From positions 2,542,001 through 2,606,000 of the forward strand of contig NC_019693.1 of NCBI RefSeq assembly GCF_000317105.1: DNA of 64,000 nt. The letters run 5' to 3'. The position numbers and the translations under genes are program-made. The stretch's first letter is position 1. The number at the start of each line of letters is the position of its first letter. Under the pieces are notes generated by a model, which saw only the letters and a program-made list of their open reading frames with translations, was not told the DNA's origin and ran no database searches. The DNA comes from Oscillatoria acuminata PCC 6304 (GTDB lineage: Bacteria; Cyanobacteriota; Cyanobacteriia; Cyanobacteriales; Laspinemataceae). Of this stretch, positions 37,111 to 48,012 are shown piece after piece.

Positions 37111-38472
37111 TCAAAACACCATCATCGATAAATGCTCGGGATTTTCAATCATTTCTTGGGCCAATAAAAAGGCCGAGATGGTCCAGGTTTGATACTTTCT
37201 CGCTTCTTTCCCAATCAGTCTGCCGGTTGTCCCATCATAATATTCCGGCCACTCATCTTTGTGTAAGCGTTTTGAAGCAATTTGAATGGCTTTGCGGGCA
37301 ATTTCTGGTTTCCCGGTATGTAGGGCTGCTGCGGTGAGCATCCACAGCAACACGGGCCAATTTCCCCCATTATGATAGGACCAAGCCCGATTTTTAGGGT
37401 CGCATCCGGTCATCATTTCCCAATCCCTTCCTTCCAAGGCGGGAAAACAAATTTTCATGGGCATTTGTCCCACTAAATTTTCCCAGCGTTTTTCAATCAG
37501 GGTCATCACTTCTAGGGATTGTTCTGGGGTGGTTAAGCCGGATAAAATCGCCATTAAGTTACCCAAGGCAAAAAATCGACAATCGAGTTGAGAAGGGCCG
37601 AGATTTCCAGCGAGATAGCCTCCACCTTCGGGCAACCACCGACTCAGGCGATCGTAGGGAATGGAGTCGGAGTAAATATTAAATTGATTGAGGGCGGTTT
37701 CGCCATACTCTTCCCCTTTGTAGCGGTAAATGGCATTGACGCGATCGAGGTCTAGCCAATAATGTTGTCGCAAATGAATTTTGAGCGACTGTAATCGTTT
37801 TTCAACGGCTTGATTAATGTAGGAGTTTTCTACATTTTCGAGCAGGAGTTCTTTGGCCGATCGCAAGGCATAGTAAAATAAAGATTGAATCTCCAACGGA
37901 TGACCGTCAATGCCCATCCGGCGGTCAATCATGCAAGCACCATCGGGAACTAAGATGGTGGGGTACATATCAAAGCGAGCCACCAAACACAACTCCATAA
38001 TTAACCGGATGCCTTTTTGAAAATCCGGTTGATGGGCGATCGACAATTCGCCGGTGGTGTTGATATAATTCCGCAAGACAAAAATCCACCACAAACAAGA
38101 ATCAACCGGCGTGACTCGCCCGATCGCATGGTTGCCAAAGTCCGCGAGTAAATATTCTTCATGTTTGCCGTGGACCACTTTGAAACTAGCCGGCATTAAT
38201 CCTCGACCCGCTTCCAGAAAATCTAGTTGTCTTTCTTTGATTTGTAACTTTAAGGTTTGGACCAGAAAATTGCGGACAATTTCGGTTTTGCCTTTCATTA
38301 AAAAGACCAGTGCACAGGAGACAAAATCCCGGATAAAACACTGATCGTAATTGAGTGCTTCAGCACTGGGATCTGAAGCAGCAACGGTCCCGACGGGATG
38401 ACCGTTATAATAAATAATCGATTTTTCCAGAACCTGCCATGCTTCATCGAGGATAGTGCTGTCCGTACCCAT
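37111..38472 (-). CDS. Alkaline/neutral invertase (GH100)
   Basis: A 453-residue glycoside hydrolase: [79 protein letters not shown] and [18 protein letters not shown] match the GH100 family that splits sucrose to glucose and fructose in the cytoplasm. Length is normal for cyanobacterial InvA-type enzymes. There is no signal peptide. It is a single gene; the gap downstream holds only a palindrome. Confidence 0.92.
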   Translation of the reverse strand: MGTDSTILDEAWQVLEKSIIYYNGHPVGTVAASDPSAEALNYDQCFIRDFVSCALVFLMKGKTEIVRNFLVQTLKLQIKERQLDFLEAGRGLMPASFKVVHGKHEEYLLADFGNHAIGRVTPVDSCLWWIFVLRNYINTTGELSIAHQPDFQKGIRLIMELCLVARFDMYPTILVPDGACMIDRRMGIDGHPLEIQSLFYYALRSAKELLLENVENSYINQAVEKRLQSLKIHLRQHYWLDLDRVNAIYRYKGEEYGETALNQFNIYSDSIPYDRLSRWLPEGGGYLAGNLGPSQLDCRFFALGNLMAILSGLTTPEQSLEVMTLIEKRWENLVGQMPMKICFPALEGRDWEMMTGCDPKNRAWSYHNGGNWPVLLWMLTAAALHTGKPEIARKAIQIASKRLHKDEWPEYYDGTTGRLIGKEARKYQTWTISAFLLAQEMIENPEHLSMMVF

Positions 38473-38662
38473 TAATTCCCTGAGTGTCCTGCTTTGATAA
38501 ACAGTTCATTATAGCATCCATGCTCCGCAATCCCCTGATTCCCGAACCCGGGTTTTTGTCCAGTTTCCAGAAATTATGGCTCACCCTTCCCAAAACCCGG
38601 GTTTTCGTCAGCCTTTGTTAATAAAGGGTCATGAGGCTCGATGGGGAGAGTAGGATCTGAGT

Positions 38663-39544
38663 CTACCAATCTTCCCCTGCACCCCCACCGCCACTTGATC
38701 CTCCGCCAAAGTCACTACTATCGCAACTACTGCTGTAACTACTGCTATCGCTACTGCTGTAACTACTGTCGTAACTACTGCTACCGCTGCTGTTGTAGCT
38801 GCTGCTGTATCTGCTGCGCTCATAATACAGACGTCGCGGATTGTGGAAGAGTTTTTTGGAGCGCGATCGCCCGATGGGTTCGATGAAAGTTCGCCGACTT
38901 TTCTGATAAGCTTTTCCTGCGGCGATCGTCGCTAATGCTCCCCCTCCCACTACTAGAAATGGCGTCCAATCCATTGCGATCGGTTCGGGTCCAATTCCCG
39001 GCGTTAACACGGGCGGATTTGCGGCAATCACTGCGATTAATGCCTCGGTTCCCGCTAAAATTCCGCCCTCAAAATCTCCCTCTCGGAATCGAGGCGTCAC
39101 TTGATTTCTAAGAATATTTCCCACTTTAGCATCCGGCAGCACCCCCTCCACGCCATATCCGGTTTCCACTTCCACTCGGCGTTCCTCCACAGCGGTTAAA
39201 AATAATACCCCGTTATCTCTCCCAGCTTTGCCAATTCCCCAGTGATTAAACAGTTCCGTTGTAAATTCCTTGGGACTGGGAGATGGAGCAGTGGTGGGCA
39301 CGGTTACCACCGCCAGTTCCGCCCCCGTGGTAGACTCCAATTCCGATATCATTCGATTCAGTTGATTTTCCGTTTCAGGGCTGAGAATATTGGCCATATC
39401 CGTCACCCATCCCCCATATTGCTGTTGGGGATTGGGAACTTCTTGCACCGTTAAGGCATGACTGAGCAGGGGAAATAGAACAAGGGAAAATCCGAGTAAG
39501 ATTCCCCAAACAGTTCGCTTGATTCGAGGATTTAGGGTAAACAT
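38663..39544 (-). CDS. TPM-domain protein with Ser-rich tail (paralogue 1)
   Basis: A 293-residue protein. Signal peptide (GILLGFSLVLFPLLSHA), then a TPM domain (about 40-185): YGGWVTDMANILSPETENQL, AELAVVTVPTTAPSPSPKEF, GIGKAGRDNGVLFLTAVEER, RVEVETGYGVEGVLPDA. One membrane span follows (FLVVGGGALATIAAG), then a cytoplasmic Ser/Tyr-rich low-complexity tail (SSYNSSGSSSYDSSYSSS) ending in GGGSSGGGGAGEDW. TPM proteins include chloroplast TLP18.3/Psb32 (photosystem II repair) and bacterial YgcG; molecular activity is debated. It is the shortest of three tandem copies and lacks the zinc ribbons of the other two. Confidence 0.85.
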   Translation of the reverse strand: MFTLNPRIKRTVWGILLGFSLVLFPLLSHALTVQEVPNPQQQYGGWVTDMANILSPETENQLNRMISELESTTGAELAVVTVPTTAPSPSPKEFTTELFNHWGIGKAGRDNGVLFLTAVEERRVEVETGYGVEGVLPDAKVGNILRNQVTPRFREGDFEGGILAGTEALIAVIAANPPVLTPGIGPEPIAMDWTPFLVVGGGALATIAAGKAYQKSRRTFIEPIGRSRSKKLFHNPRRLYYERSRYSSSYNSSGSSSYDSSYSSSDSSSYSSSCDSSDFGGGSSGGGGAGEDW

Positions 39545-39629
39545 GATTTAATTTTACTCCGGTTTACAAATCTGAATTTAGGGGAAGTCTTTGCCAAACA
39601 TCTGGAACAGGGGTGAGAGGGAATATCGG

Positions 39630-41258
39630 TTAAAAATCGCCTCCGGCACCGCCACCGCCACTGCTGCCTCCGCCAAAACCGCCACCGCCACCGCCACCAC
39701 CGCCATAAGTCCCCCCATAACCCCCGCCATAACTGCTGCTACTGTCCCTGGTTAAGCGGGGAATTTTTTTCTGGTTATCCTCGCGATAATTGCAACATTG
39801 ACATTCGTAAACAATCTGGCGAATACCCCCCCGTTCATAGGTGGCTTTTCTGAGGGTTTTTTCTTCAACAAGAATCATGGTGAATTCGTGACAATGGGGA
39901 CATTCACTAAAGCGATTCGGATTGAGTAGATAGCGCCTGAGATGAAACCTGGATGAATCATCGGGATAACAGTGGGGACAATGCCACCCTTCAAATCGGG
40001 TACTGCCTAATCGTTGGGCGACTTGCTGCGGGGGAGTGAAGCGATCGCTAAGACTCTCCGAATTGAGCTTAATTAATGGAGTTTGGCATTTCTGGCATTT
40101 CACCGGCAGTTTGGCCCAAAATGCAGCGATTAGCCGGGGGGAAATAACATAACTCACCAGGCTAGAACTTAGCACCCAGACGAATAGGAATAATCCACTC
40201 ACTTCTGTGAAACTAGACAAGGGTAGGGAGAGGATCTGACGGATTCCAGAACTTATATCCCTCCCCAGGGGAATAATTAATAGAGAACAGAGAACCAATA
40301 AACCCCATGTCATAAGAATGGCCAAAACTTTTGAGTTCACCAATTGCGTATTTCCCAGGACTTTAGTTGTGACGTAAAGATACAGTGCCTGCCCTATATC
40401 GACTATCAAAAATAAGGAACCCACTCCCAAGGAAACGATGACAAATCCTCGCCACAGCATTCCCGAGGGATCAACGATGAGGGTGAGCAAAATTAAGGCG
40501 AAGGAGAGACTAAAGACAGCACAATAAATCCACCCAGAAACTCCCGTGGTGAGGCGGTTGTCGAATTCGCTGATAACTAGCGATCGCCCTTGGGGTTCTA
40601 AGGATAGGGGTTGGTTGGTGCGGGATTTTACTTTCTGATAGCTATAGAACGAAAAGATGACGGCAATCAGAGAGGTAATTCCCAAAAATTGGGTAGGAAG
40701 GGAGGAGTCAGAAAACTCCGTTACAGGTGGATTTACTGATAACTGAGTGACTAAGGCGATGGTTCCGGCTAATATGCCTCCCTCCCAATCTCCTCCTCGC
40801 AGTTTGGGCGTGATTTCAGTATTAATAATCTGAGCAACTTGGGCATCGGGTAAAATGGATTCCACACCATATCCGGTTTCAATTTCTACGCGGCGATCGC
40901 CTACAGAGGTTAAAAATAAAACGCCATTATCTACGCCTTCTTTGCCAATTTCCCAAGTATTAAACAGTTCGGTGGTAAAGTCTTTCGCTGTAGGTGATGG
41001 GGCAGTTGTGGGGACCGTTACCACCGCAATTTCTGCCCCCGTGGTTGCCTCCAATTCCGATATCATTTGATTGAGTTGAGTTTCCGTCCTCTCGCTGAGG
41101 ATATTCGCCATATCACTCACCCATCCCCCATATTGTTGCCGAGGATTGGGTACATCTTGCACCGTCAAAGCATGACTGAGGAGGGGAAAGCCAAGCAGGG
41201 ATAAACAGAGTAAAATTATCCAAATAATTCGATTTCTGCGGGAAGATAAGGTGGGCAT
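39630..41258 (-). CDS. TPM-domain protein with zinc ribbons and Gly-rich tail (paralogue 2)
   Basis: A 542-residue protein. Signal peptide (IILLCLSLLGFPLLSHA), TPM domain (about 35-180; YGGWVSDMANILSERTETQL), a membrane span near 200, four more spans (about 250-400), then two or more CxxC pairs (CQKCQTPL, CPHC, CPHCHEF, CQCCNY) forming zinc-ribbon-like modules, and a tail GGYGGTYGGGGGGGGGFGGG ending AGGDF. The first 180 residues are close to paralogues 1 and 3, showing tandem duplication. The topology places TPM outside and the zinc modules inside the cytoplasm. Confidence 0.85.
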   Translation of the reverse strand: MPTLSSRRNRIIWIILLCLSLLGFPLLSHALTVQDVPNPRQQYGGWVSDMANILSERTETQLNQMISELEATTGAEIAVVTVPTTAPSPTAKDFTTELFNTWEIGKEGVDNGVLFLTSVGDRRVEIETGYGVESILPDAQVAQIINTEITPKLRGGDWEGGILAGTIALVTQLSVNPPVTEFSDSSLPTQFLGITSLIAVIFSFYSYQKVKSRTNQPLSLEPQGRSLVISEFDNRLTTGVSGWIYCAVFSLSFALILLTLIVDPSGMLWRGFVIVSLGVGSLFLIVDIGQALYLYVTTKVLGNTQLVNSKVLAILMTWGLLVLCSLLIIPLGRDISSGIRQILSLPLSSFTEVSGLFLFVWVLSSSLVSYVISPRLIAAFWAKLPVKCQKCQTPLIKLNSESLSDRFTPPQQVAQRLGSTRFEGWHCPHCYPDDSSRFHLRRYLLNPNRFSECPHCHEFTMILVEEKTLRKATYERGGIRQIVYECQCCNYREDNQKKIPRLTRDSSSSYGGGYGGTYGGGGGGGGGFGGGSSGGGGAGGDF

Positions 41259-41366
41259 GATTTCCTGTTTTCTCTAATTTAAGCGGATGGATTGGAATGA
41301 ATCGGAGGGTTGGGGATGTGCGGTTTGGGGACAATCCCTGAAGGCGGTACTTTGAACCCGCGACGT

Positions 41367-43217
<1,851 letters not shown>

Positions 43218-43349
43218 TTTTTAGCCCATTAAGAGATGATATTATCCGGAAGCTCTGACATAACGCTCTTGAACTTAAGTTGCGTTGCAGAGGCTGAAGT
43301 CATTCGGGGAACAATAGTTTAAGAATTGGACAACTTAACCTGAGTCAGA

Positions 43350-43484
43350 ACGAGAGAACCCCGCTATTTCATCAAGCGGGTCGGCTAACAGTAACTATGC
43401 GTTCAGCCCTAGGTTTGCTCCATTTGACGGTGTGAAATGGGAAGCAAGAGGTTGATTGAGGAAACAAACCACTGTTTCTCTCGT
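43350..43484. ncRNA. Candidate structured RNA between TPM3 and lemA
   Basis: A 9-bp long-range helix (ACGAGAGAA 43350-43358 with TTCTCTCGT 43476-43484) encloses a 6-bp hairpin (CCCGCT/AGCGGG, 43360-43380) and an 11-bp hairpin with a 2-nt bulge (TTGCTCCATTT with AAATGG-ga-AGCAA, about 43415-43447). A further hairpin GAAAC-N8-GTTTC (43461-43478) overlaps the closing helix, so the two would compete, as in a switch. GGCTAAC lies between helices. It is 140 bp upstream of lemA on the plus strand, and the structure could equally be read on the minus strand. I could not match it to a named riboswitch. Confidence 0.45.
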
Positions 43485-43624
43485 CAGGGTCTCGATTTAG
43501 ACTGAACCCCTAGGCTATTGAAATAAGTAGGGAGAGTAGCATGGTCTAGTTACATCCTGGCATTGTTTGAGATAAATTAAAAGAGAATTTAACATTTTTT
43601 TATGAACTGGGTAGAGGGGGAACG

Positions 43625-44392
43625 ATGAAGGATTCTAATTTTCAAATTCCTGAAGATATGGCCCAGGAAGTGCTAGAACTGGCTTCCCGCTACTATTCTG
43701 GGTCTCAAAATAGCTATTCTCTGGCTGAATTGCAACAGGCGGGTTCCGATGTCCAGATTCCGCCGGAGTTTGTGGAAAAAGCGATTCAAGAGGTGCGGGA
43801 AAAACGCCGGATTGAGGCGCAAGAGGAACAAGCGGCACAGGAACGGCAAAACACGATAAAAAAGGTGGCGACAGGAGTGGCAGTCGCAGTCGCCCTCTGG
43901 GGAATTTTTACCTATAATTCTTTGTCAAGTAGCGCCTCTAATGTGGAGGCAAGTTGGGCGCAGGTGGAAAATCAACTCCAGCGGCGGGCGGATTTAATTC
44001 CGAATTTGATTAGTGTGGCAAAGGCACAAACGGCTGCGGAACAAGAAACGATCGCCCTGTTGGTGCAATCCAGAGAAAGTTACCTCCAAGCGCAAAATTT
44101 ACCGGAAAAACAGGCGGCGATCGCTGAAATTAATGTGGCAATTAATCGCTTTAATCAATCTTTCGGGACTAACCCTCAATTACAATCCTCTCAACCCTTC
44201 CAAAATCTCAGTTATGAACTCGCGGGAACGGAAAATCGGATTGCGGTGGAGCGAATGCGTTACAATCAAGCGGTGCAAGCCTACAATCAAAAAGTGGGAG
44301 CGTTTCCCAATTCCTTGATTGCTGGCTTCACCGGATTTGGTCCAAAACCCTTTTTTGCCGCAGAAAATCGCGATGTCCCGAGACTGGATTAA
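43625..44392 (+). CDS. LemA family protein with N-terminal helical extension
   Basis: A 255-residue protein. Residues 1-75 are a helical domain (ILEL/IPPEFVEKAIQEVREKRR) like that of the 2TM protein at 30798. Then a membrane span (VATGVAVAVALWGIFTYNSL) and the LemA domain (NVEASWAQVENQLQRRADLI, PNLISVAKAQTAAEQETIAL, ENRIAVERMRYNQAVQAYNQ). LemA proteins are membrane-anchored four-helix proteins often encoded beside TPM/YgcG genes, as here. GAGGGGG precedes the ATG. chaN follows after 3 bp, so they are co-transcribed. Function is unknown. Confidence 0.9.
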   Translation: MKDSNFQIPEDMAQEVLELASRYYSGSQNSYSLAELQQAGSDVQIPPEFVEKAIQEVREKRRIEAQEEQAAQERQNTIKKVATGVAVAVALWGIFTYNSLSSSASNVEASWAQVENQLQRRADLIPNLISVAKAQTAAEQETIALLVQSRESYLQAQNLPEKQAAIAEINVAINRFNQSFGTNPQLQSSQPFQNLSYELAGTENRIAVERMRYNQAVQAYNQKVGAFPNSLIAGFTGFGPKPFFAAENRDVPRLD

Positions 44393-44395
44393 TTT

Positions 44396-45301
44396 ATGAA
44401 ACTAGCCACCTTCCTTAAACTAGGTACTTGCTCTTTAGGAATTATTTTAGCCTGTACCCTATCGGTCCAAGGGGGAGAAATCACTCCTCGGATTTCCGGG
44501 GTTGAGAGTTTATTTTCCCGCGTCTTACCCCAACCCCAAATTTTGCAAGAATTGCTGCAAGCGAATGTGATTTATTTAGGAGAAACTCACGATAGCGAAG
44601 CGGATCATCAAGCGCAATTGGAGATTATCCAGGAACTGCATCGGAATAATCCCAACCTGGCGATCGCAATGGAAATGTTCCAGCGTCCTTTTCAAGAGGC
44701 GATCGACCGTTATTTACGGGGAGAAATCACGGAAACTGAACTGATTGCCGAAACGGAATACGAGAGTCGCTGGGGATTTCCTTGGGAGTATTATGGGGAG
44801 ATTGTTCGCTTTGCTCAAGAACATCAGTTGCCAATTTTAGCCTTAAATGCACCGACGGAAGTCATCCGCAAAGTAGCGCGGGAGGGGTTAGAAGGGTTAA
44901 GCGAACAGGACCGAGAATATATTCCGCCCTTTGCCGAAATTAAGACGGATAATCTGGACTATCAGCAGATGGTGCGTGAGGTGTTTGAACAGCATCAAGC
45001 AGCGGCGCATGGGTCGAGTTTGAAGTTTGAGAATTTCTTTTTAGCACAAGTGCTGTGGGATGAAACAATGGCGGAGACGATCGCCAATTTTGTGAGGGAA
45101 AATCCCGAGACTCAGGTGGTGGTCCTAGCGGGACAAGGGCATATTGTTTATGGGTATGGAATTCCCAGTCGGGTGGAAAGACGAGTAGGCGATCGCCTAG
45201 CAATGGAACCCTTTGTCCAGCGATCGTTGTTATTTAATCTTCCCGAAGAACTTCGGTCAATAGGCGATCGACCCATTGCTGATTATTTTTGGGAGCACTG
45301 A
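44396..45301 (+). CDS. ChaN family (DUF399) lipoprotein-like protein
   Basis: A 301-residue secreted protein: signal region LGTCSLGIILACTLSVQGG, then ANVIYLGETHDSEADHQAQL, AIAMEMFQRPFQEAIDRYLR, EYESRWGFPWEYYGEIVRFA, ILALNAPTEVIRKVAREGL and VVVLAGQGHIVYGYGIPSRV. These match ChaN-type proteins, for which haem or iron binding has been reported in Campylobacter. It lies 3 bp after lemA. Periplasmic location is likely. Confidence 0.88.
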   Translation: MKLATFLKLGTCSLGIILACTLSVQGGEITPRISGVESLFSRVLPQPQILQELLQANVIYLGETHDSEADHQAQLEIIQELHRNNPNLAIAMEMFQRPFQEAIDRYLRGEITETELIAETEYESRWGFPWEYYGEIVRFAQEHQLPILALNAPTEVIRKVAREGLEGLSEQDREYIPPFAEIKTDNLDYQQMVREVFEQHQAAAHGSSLKFENFFLAQVLWDETMAETIANFVRENPETQVVVLAGQGHIVYGYGIPSRVERRVGDRLAMEPFVQRSLLFNLPEELRSIGDRPIADYFWEH

Positions 45302-45475
45302 GGATGGGGGAGATGGGGAGGATGGGGGAGATTGGGGAGATTGGGGAGATTGGGGAGATTGGGGAGATTGGGAGGAAACGACTTCAGTCGTTACTACAAA
45401 CTTGCCTATCCTCCCTATCCTCCCTATCCTCCCTATCCTCCCCATCTCCCCCATCCTCCCCATCCCCCCTACCCC
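45301..45475. repeat. Purine tract - palindrome - pyrimidine tract element
   Basis: A GGGGAGATT-type purine tract (45303-45375) and a CTATCCTCC-type pyrimidine tract (45404-45470) flank the 37-bp interspersed repeat (45371-45407) whose centre is AACGACT-tc-AGTCGTT. The two tracts are complementary in composition, so one strand can fold into a long imperfect hairpin. The (GATTGGGGA)n unit repeats five times. It lies between chaN and the convergent IMPase gene. G-rich relatives are at about 14808-14850 and 24252-24290. Confidence 0.85.
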
Positions 45476-46275
45476 AAGGATTGAACAAAGGGTTCAAATA
45501 CAGGCAGCAGATCCGGTTGCGCAGCGACAAGGGTGGGGAAGGAGCGATCGCCGTAATGGGTGCCGGGGGTGAGGGGAAAAATGGGTTCCGGTGAGAGGGG
45601 ATGCCAGACGGCACCGGCAGCTTGGACGATCGGCCAAACTCCGGCAATATCCCAGATTTTGGGCGTTGCTTCCACGCCTCCGAGGGTAATCCCGGCAGCG
45701 ACGGTGAGGAAATTGTAGCTGGCAACGCCTAACATCCGAATTTTGCAGGGGAAATCAGGTTGATAGTTGCCGATACTGCGGGAACAGAAGCTAAAAAATT
45801 GGTTGGCATCCAGGGGATCGGAACTGCTGTGAATCCGGCGGCGATCGAGGAAGGCCCCTTGGGGTAATTTCAGTCCCGTTGTGCCGGACCAGAACCCGTG
45901 GAAAGATTGATGGAGGGGGGGTAAATGGACATACCCAAAGACGGGGGTCCCGCGATACAGTAGGCCGAGAGAAACCCCCCAAATGGGGATACGGCGGGCG
46001 AAGTTGGTGGTGCCGTCGAGGGGGTCGATAATCCAACACCATTCGTTATCGGGAAAGAGATGGGCGGATTCTTCGCTGAGGACCCCATGTTCCGGGAAGC
46101 GATTGGCGATCGCATCGCACAGTTCGCGATCGGCCCATTTGTCCGATTGCGTGATTAAGCTGCCATCGGCTTTTTCTACCGCCTGCACTTGGCCGAAATC
46201 AGCCATTAGCTCTTTACCGACCTTATTCGCGGTCGTCTCCGCAAAGTGTAGAACTTGATCCCAAAAATCAGTCAT
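45469..46275 (-). CDS. Inositol monophosphatase family protein
   Basis: A 268-residue Mg-dependent phosphatase: GVLSEESAHL, the metal-binding IIDPLDGTTNFARRIPIWGV, and IWDIAGVWPIVQAAGAVWHP in the C-terminal motif. Metal ligands Glu, Asp-Pro-Leu-Asp and Asp are all present. The substrate could be inositol-1-phosphate, histidinol-phosphate or another sugar phosphate; sequence alone does not decide. Confidence 0.88.
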   Translation of the reverse strand: MTDFWDQVLHFAETTANKVGKELMADFGQVQAVEKADGSLITQSDKWADRELCDAIANRFPEHGVLSEESAHLFPDNEWCWIIDPLDGTTNFARRIPIWGVSLGLLYRGTPVFGYVHLPPLHQSFHGFWSGTTGLKLPQGAFLDRRRIHSSSDPLDANQFFSFCSRSIGNYQPDFPCKIRMLGVASYNFLTVAAGITLGGVEATPKIWDIAGVWPIVQAAGAVWHPLSPEPIFPLTPGTHYGDRSFPTLVAAQPDLLPVFEPFVQSLG

Positions 46276-46364
46276 TGGTTTGTGATAAATTGCGAATGTA
46301 CAGTTGCTAATAGCCGATTGAATCTAGGGAAATGAGCAAATATGGGCTTAAATTCCCGGGTGCT

Positions 46365-47840
46365 TCAGTCTAATTCACCGGCCATCACTGCCGCGATCGC
46401 ATCTTTGGCATTCTCGCGGAACTCATGAATATTGACTCGTCGCAGAAGGACAACTGCTAGAATCATCCCCGCCGCTTGGGTGGCAAACACGAGAGCATAG
46501 GACAAAACGGGTACACCAAAGAGCAAGCGACCCAAATCTAAAACTGCACCACCGGAAACCGTAGACAGTCCTCGGGCGATCGCCTGCGCTAATCCCCAGG
46601 CCCCGATAAAGGTCCCGGCAGTTTCGGCGGCAGTTAGATCCAGCATCAAACTAATGGCACCCGTGGTAATAATACCCGATGCTAAACCGTAGAGGAGTAA
46701 GGACCCCATCAACATTTCTGGTTTTTCCGTAAATCCAGCCATGATAATCAGTCCCAAACAGACGGCGGCACAAATACAGCCTAATTTGGTGGTGTTCTGC
46801 TTACCCAGACGCGGAACGACTAAAAAACCTGTCGATGCAATCCCAATCAAAGTCCCCATCCCGAAGAAAGCATTCAGTTGGGTGGTTTCTGAGATTTGCA
46901 TTCGGAAGACTTCCCCACCGTAGGGTTCCATGACGGCATCCTGCATAAACAGACTGATGCTCATCACTAGCAAGAAGGTAAAAAATATCCCCGTTTGGCG
47001 ACTGGCAGTTAAGACCCGCAGGGCCTGACCCAAGCCAATTTGGTCGTCTCGATTCCCCGGATTTGACCGATTACCAAAGCGGGAATATTTTTTCTCGACT
47101 CCCACGGTGGCAATCCCGGTGAGGACGAGCACGATCGCCGGGACGATTAGAAATAAACGGTTCACCGATGCCTGTAGCTGTTCGATGGGGGTATCTAGGG
47201 AGATTTCCCGGAGTAAACCACTGCTGACGATCGCCCCAACAATAATCCCCACCATCAGCATGGACCAGACGATACTGACCAGCTTAGAGCGATTATCCTC
47301 ATCGGAGACATCCACTAGGAGGGCGGCAAAGGGGGTGGAACTGGCACTCAGGGCCAGACCGTAGATTCCAAAGGCGAGGGCCAGAACTCCCGCCCAGAGG
47401 TAGGTGGTCTGACTCCATCCGGTGGCCTCCAAACTGCTGCCGAGTTGCCACACAATTTGTACTGCAATAAAGGAAATGGTGGTAAATAGGGCCGCACCAA
47501 TCCAGACATAGCCACTGCGATGGTGACCCCACAAGGGTTTGGAGTCGGACATCTGACCAAACCAGATGCGAGTGGGGCTGACAAACTGGTGCATGGCGAT
47601 CGCCCCGGCAGCAATCAACGCCGGGACTCGGAGTTCTTCGATCATCACCCGGTTAATCACCCCGAGGGTTAAGAGGGACATGATCCCCAGACCCATCTGA
47701 AATAAACCCAGGCGAAACATGGTTGCTAGGTCAATTCTGGGCTTGAGGGTTTCCTGATAGGGGGTAGATGGGGAATCGGATATATTGCCAGTTGCCATAA
47801 CGAATTGGGATTTACTAACAACAGCTTCAGCTTTCATCAT
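46365..47840 (-). CDS. BCD family MFS transporter (PucC/LhaA-like)
   Basis: A 491-residue protein with about 12 membrane spans. Diagnostic segments: RLGLFQMGLGIMSLLTLGVI, NRVMIEELRVPALI, SPTRIWFGQMSDSKPLWGHH and RSGYVWIGAALF. The bacteriochlorophyll delivery family assists pigment-protein assembly in purple bacteria; cyanobacterial members probably deliver chlorophyll or act in photosystem assembly (inference). The N-terminal 35 residues are cytoplasmic. It lies 90 bp upstream of the IMPase gene, same strand, possibly co-transcribed. Confidence 0.9.
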   Translation of the reverse strand: MMKAEAVVSKSQFVMATGNISDSPSTPYQETLKPRIDLATMFRLGLFQMGLGIMSLLTLGVINRVMIEELRVPALIAAGAIAMHQFVSPTRIWFGQMSDSKPLWGHHRSGYVWIGAALFTTISFIAVQIVWQLGSSLEATGWSQTTYLWAGVLALAFGIYGLALSASSTPFAALLVDVSDEDNRSKLVSIVWSMLMVGIIVGAIVSSGLLREISLDTPIEQLQASVNRLFLIVPAIVLVLTGIATVGVEKKYSRFGNRSNPGNRDDQIGLGQALRVLTASRQTGIFFTFLLVMSISLFMQDAVMEPYGGEVFRMQISETTQLNAFFGMGTLIGIASTGFLVVPRLGKQNTTKLGCICAAVCLGLIIMAGFTEKPEMLMGSLLLYGLASGIITTGAISLMLDLTAAETAGTFIGAWGLAQAIARGLSTVSGGAVLDLGRLLFGVPVLSYALVFATQAAGMILAVVLLRRVNIHEFRENAKDAIAAVMAGELD

Positions 47841-48012
47841 GTTAGGATAATCCCGGCCCGAGAGATAGAGGGCAAATATACTCCCAAGTTAGAGTTAAGA
47901 GTTGAGGCGCGCGGGCTTGACTTTTAGCCTAGTTTCTGATAATTATTCCCCTTATTTTTGGAGGAGAGGAAATGGCAGCACCTGGGACTGCCTTCCTCTC
48001 CCAGTGGCTCAA

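Noticed and set aside
43350-43500. c-di-AMP (ydaO) or glutamine riboswitch
   Set aside because: Only short segments such as GGCTAAC resemble these classes; the full conserved cores are not present, so only an unnamed structured RNA is claimed.
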